Source of the DNA: Cephalopachus bancanus
Lineage: Eukaryota; Chordata; Mammalia; Primates; Tarsiidae
Direction: 5' to 3'
NCBI GenBank assembly: GCA_027257055.1
Contig: JAPVLO010000003.1
Coordinates: 9,489,501-9,553,500 of the forward strand
DNA length: 64,000 nt
In this document: positions 63,421 through 64,000 of the stretch, piece after piece
Position numbering within the stretch: position 1 is the first letter of the stretch
Layout of the letters: each line of letters begins with the position of its first letter
Notes under the pieces: model-generated
Databases searched by the model: none
Told to the model about the DNA's origin: nothing
The model's input: only the letters and a program-made list of their open reading frames with translations
Translations under genes and position numbers: made by a program

Positions 63421-64000
63421 TTTTTGTAAGTAGCTTTTACTCTGTAAAATATTTTTTCACTCTTTAATGCTGTTAACAAATACCAATTATAAAATATTAC
63501 CATTTAGATAAGAGGAAAGGGGGGTCTATTCCCTCGGGTCTACTGCTGACATGGGGTTGGAGTCATTTTTCACTCCCTTTATAACTTGCAATGACCACAA
63601 GCATATTTTTATTATAAAGTCTGTATAAATGCCACTTTTCACACTTAACCATGTCGTTCATCTGGTTAGTGGAGCAGATTGCAGATCCTTGGATTATTCT
63701 GTGTACATTTTGGCCTCTTGCAAGGAGAGACTGGTTATTATTTTGAAAAAGTAGTTGCTGTTCCCTGAATATTTAACATAGTCGAGAGCCATTCACGTAT
63801 AGGGAAAATTGTTTCCCAAGTAAAGCTATTCCTTAATTCATGTATAGTGTTTAAAATATATGGTTGATCTCTACCTCATCTTCTCTGCAGTATTATATTC
63901 CTTCTATAAATTTTTTTTAATGAATGGTAAATTTTTGGACATACCCTTCTCAGGTAAGTCTTTAATATTTGGATTTGAAAAGAGACAAAAAGGCAGCAGT

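Larger units (their letters stand above)
62165..64000 (+). other. SLC44A1: SLC44A1 intron 3 (5' part)
   Basis: The sequence after the GTGAGT donor is AT-rich and intronic to the window end. A MIR-like fragment (63050-63185) and an old L1 3'-end fragment (63350-63420) are visible. Nothing else is recognised. Confidence 0.85.

Overview
The window is nuclear DNA of a primate, most likely a strepsirrhine (lemur-type). About 29 Alu elements are present. Many carry a subfamily signature unlike the usual human consensus: the oligo-T/'gagttggagtctcact' start, 'ggctgattttttgattta' and 'ttgtagagatgaggtctcgc' in the middle, and 'cccgaggcgg'-poor, 'gctgagccaccgagcccggc' ends in the antisense reading. Many are little mutated and flanked by target-site duplications (TSDs). 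No galago-type tRNA/Alu fusion SINE was seen. The species call is an inference from repeat content.

Only one protein-coding gene is visible, on the plus strand, and just two of its exons: SLC44A1 (choline transporter-like protein 1, CTL1). Exon 2 lies at 51040-51129 and exon 3 at 62022-62164; both have canonical AG/GT splice sites and join in frame across the first transmembrane helix. Positions 1-51039 are therefore the 3' part of intron 1, 51130-62021 is intron 2, and 62165-64000 is the start of intron 3. Exon 1, the promoter and its CpG island are not in the window.

Everything else is intronic and mostly of transposon origin. 1-11 kb: L2, a hAT-type DNA element, MIR, and the first Alus, including a head-to-tail Alu pair. 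11-18 kb: nested insertions in old antisense L1: a processed KRAB zinc-finger transcript with a 15-bp TSD (12546-14094), a younger 5'-truncated L1 with a 13-bp TSD (15176-16939), and Alus inside both. 18-30 kb: a Tigger-type MITE with intact inverted ends, further Alus, L2 stretches and a compound CT/GT microsatellite. 30-37.5 kb: old L1, MIR, a 74-bp duplicated island, and a small reverse-transcribed insertion that looks like the tail of an LTR-terminated RNA. 37.5-42.4 kb: an Alu-free stretch with little recognisable repeat. 42.4-47 kb: an Alu pair at one target site and a 2.4-kb sense L1. 47-64 kb: the two exons, a long GT repeat just after exon 2, another same-site Alu pair, an L1 with a classic 5' inversion, and many MIR copies.

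No operon, CRISPR, prophage, RNA gene or novel multi-gene system is present. The observations most worth a second look are the KRAB retrocopy, the LTR-tail retroinsertion, the 74-bp duplication, the recurrent same-site Alu doublets, the twin-primed L1 and the UG repeat next to exon 2.
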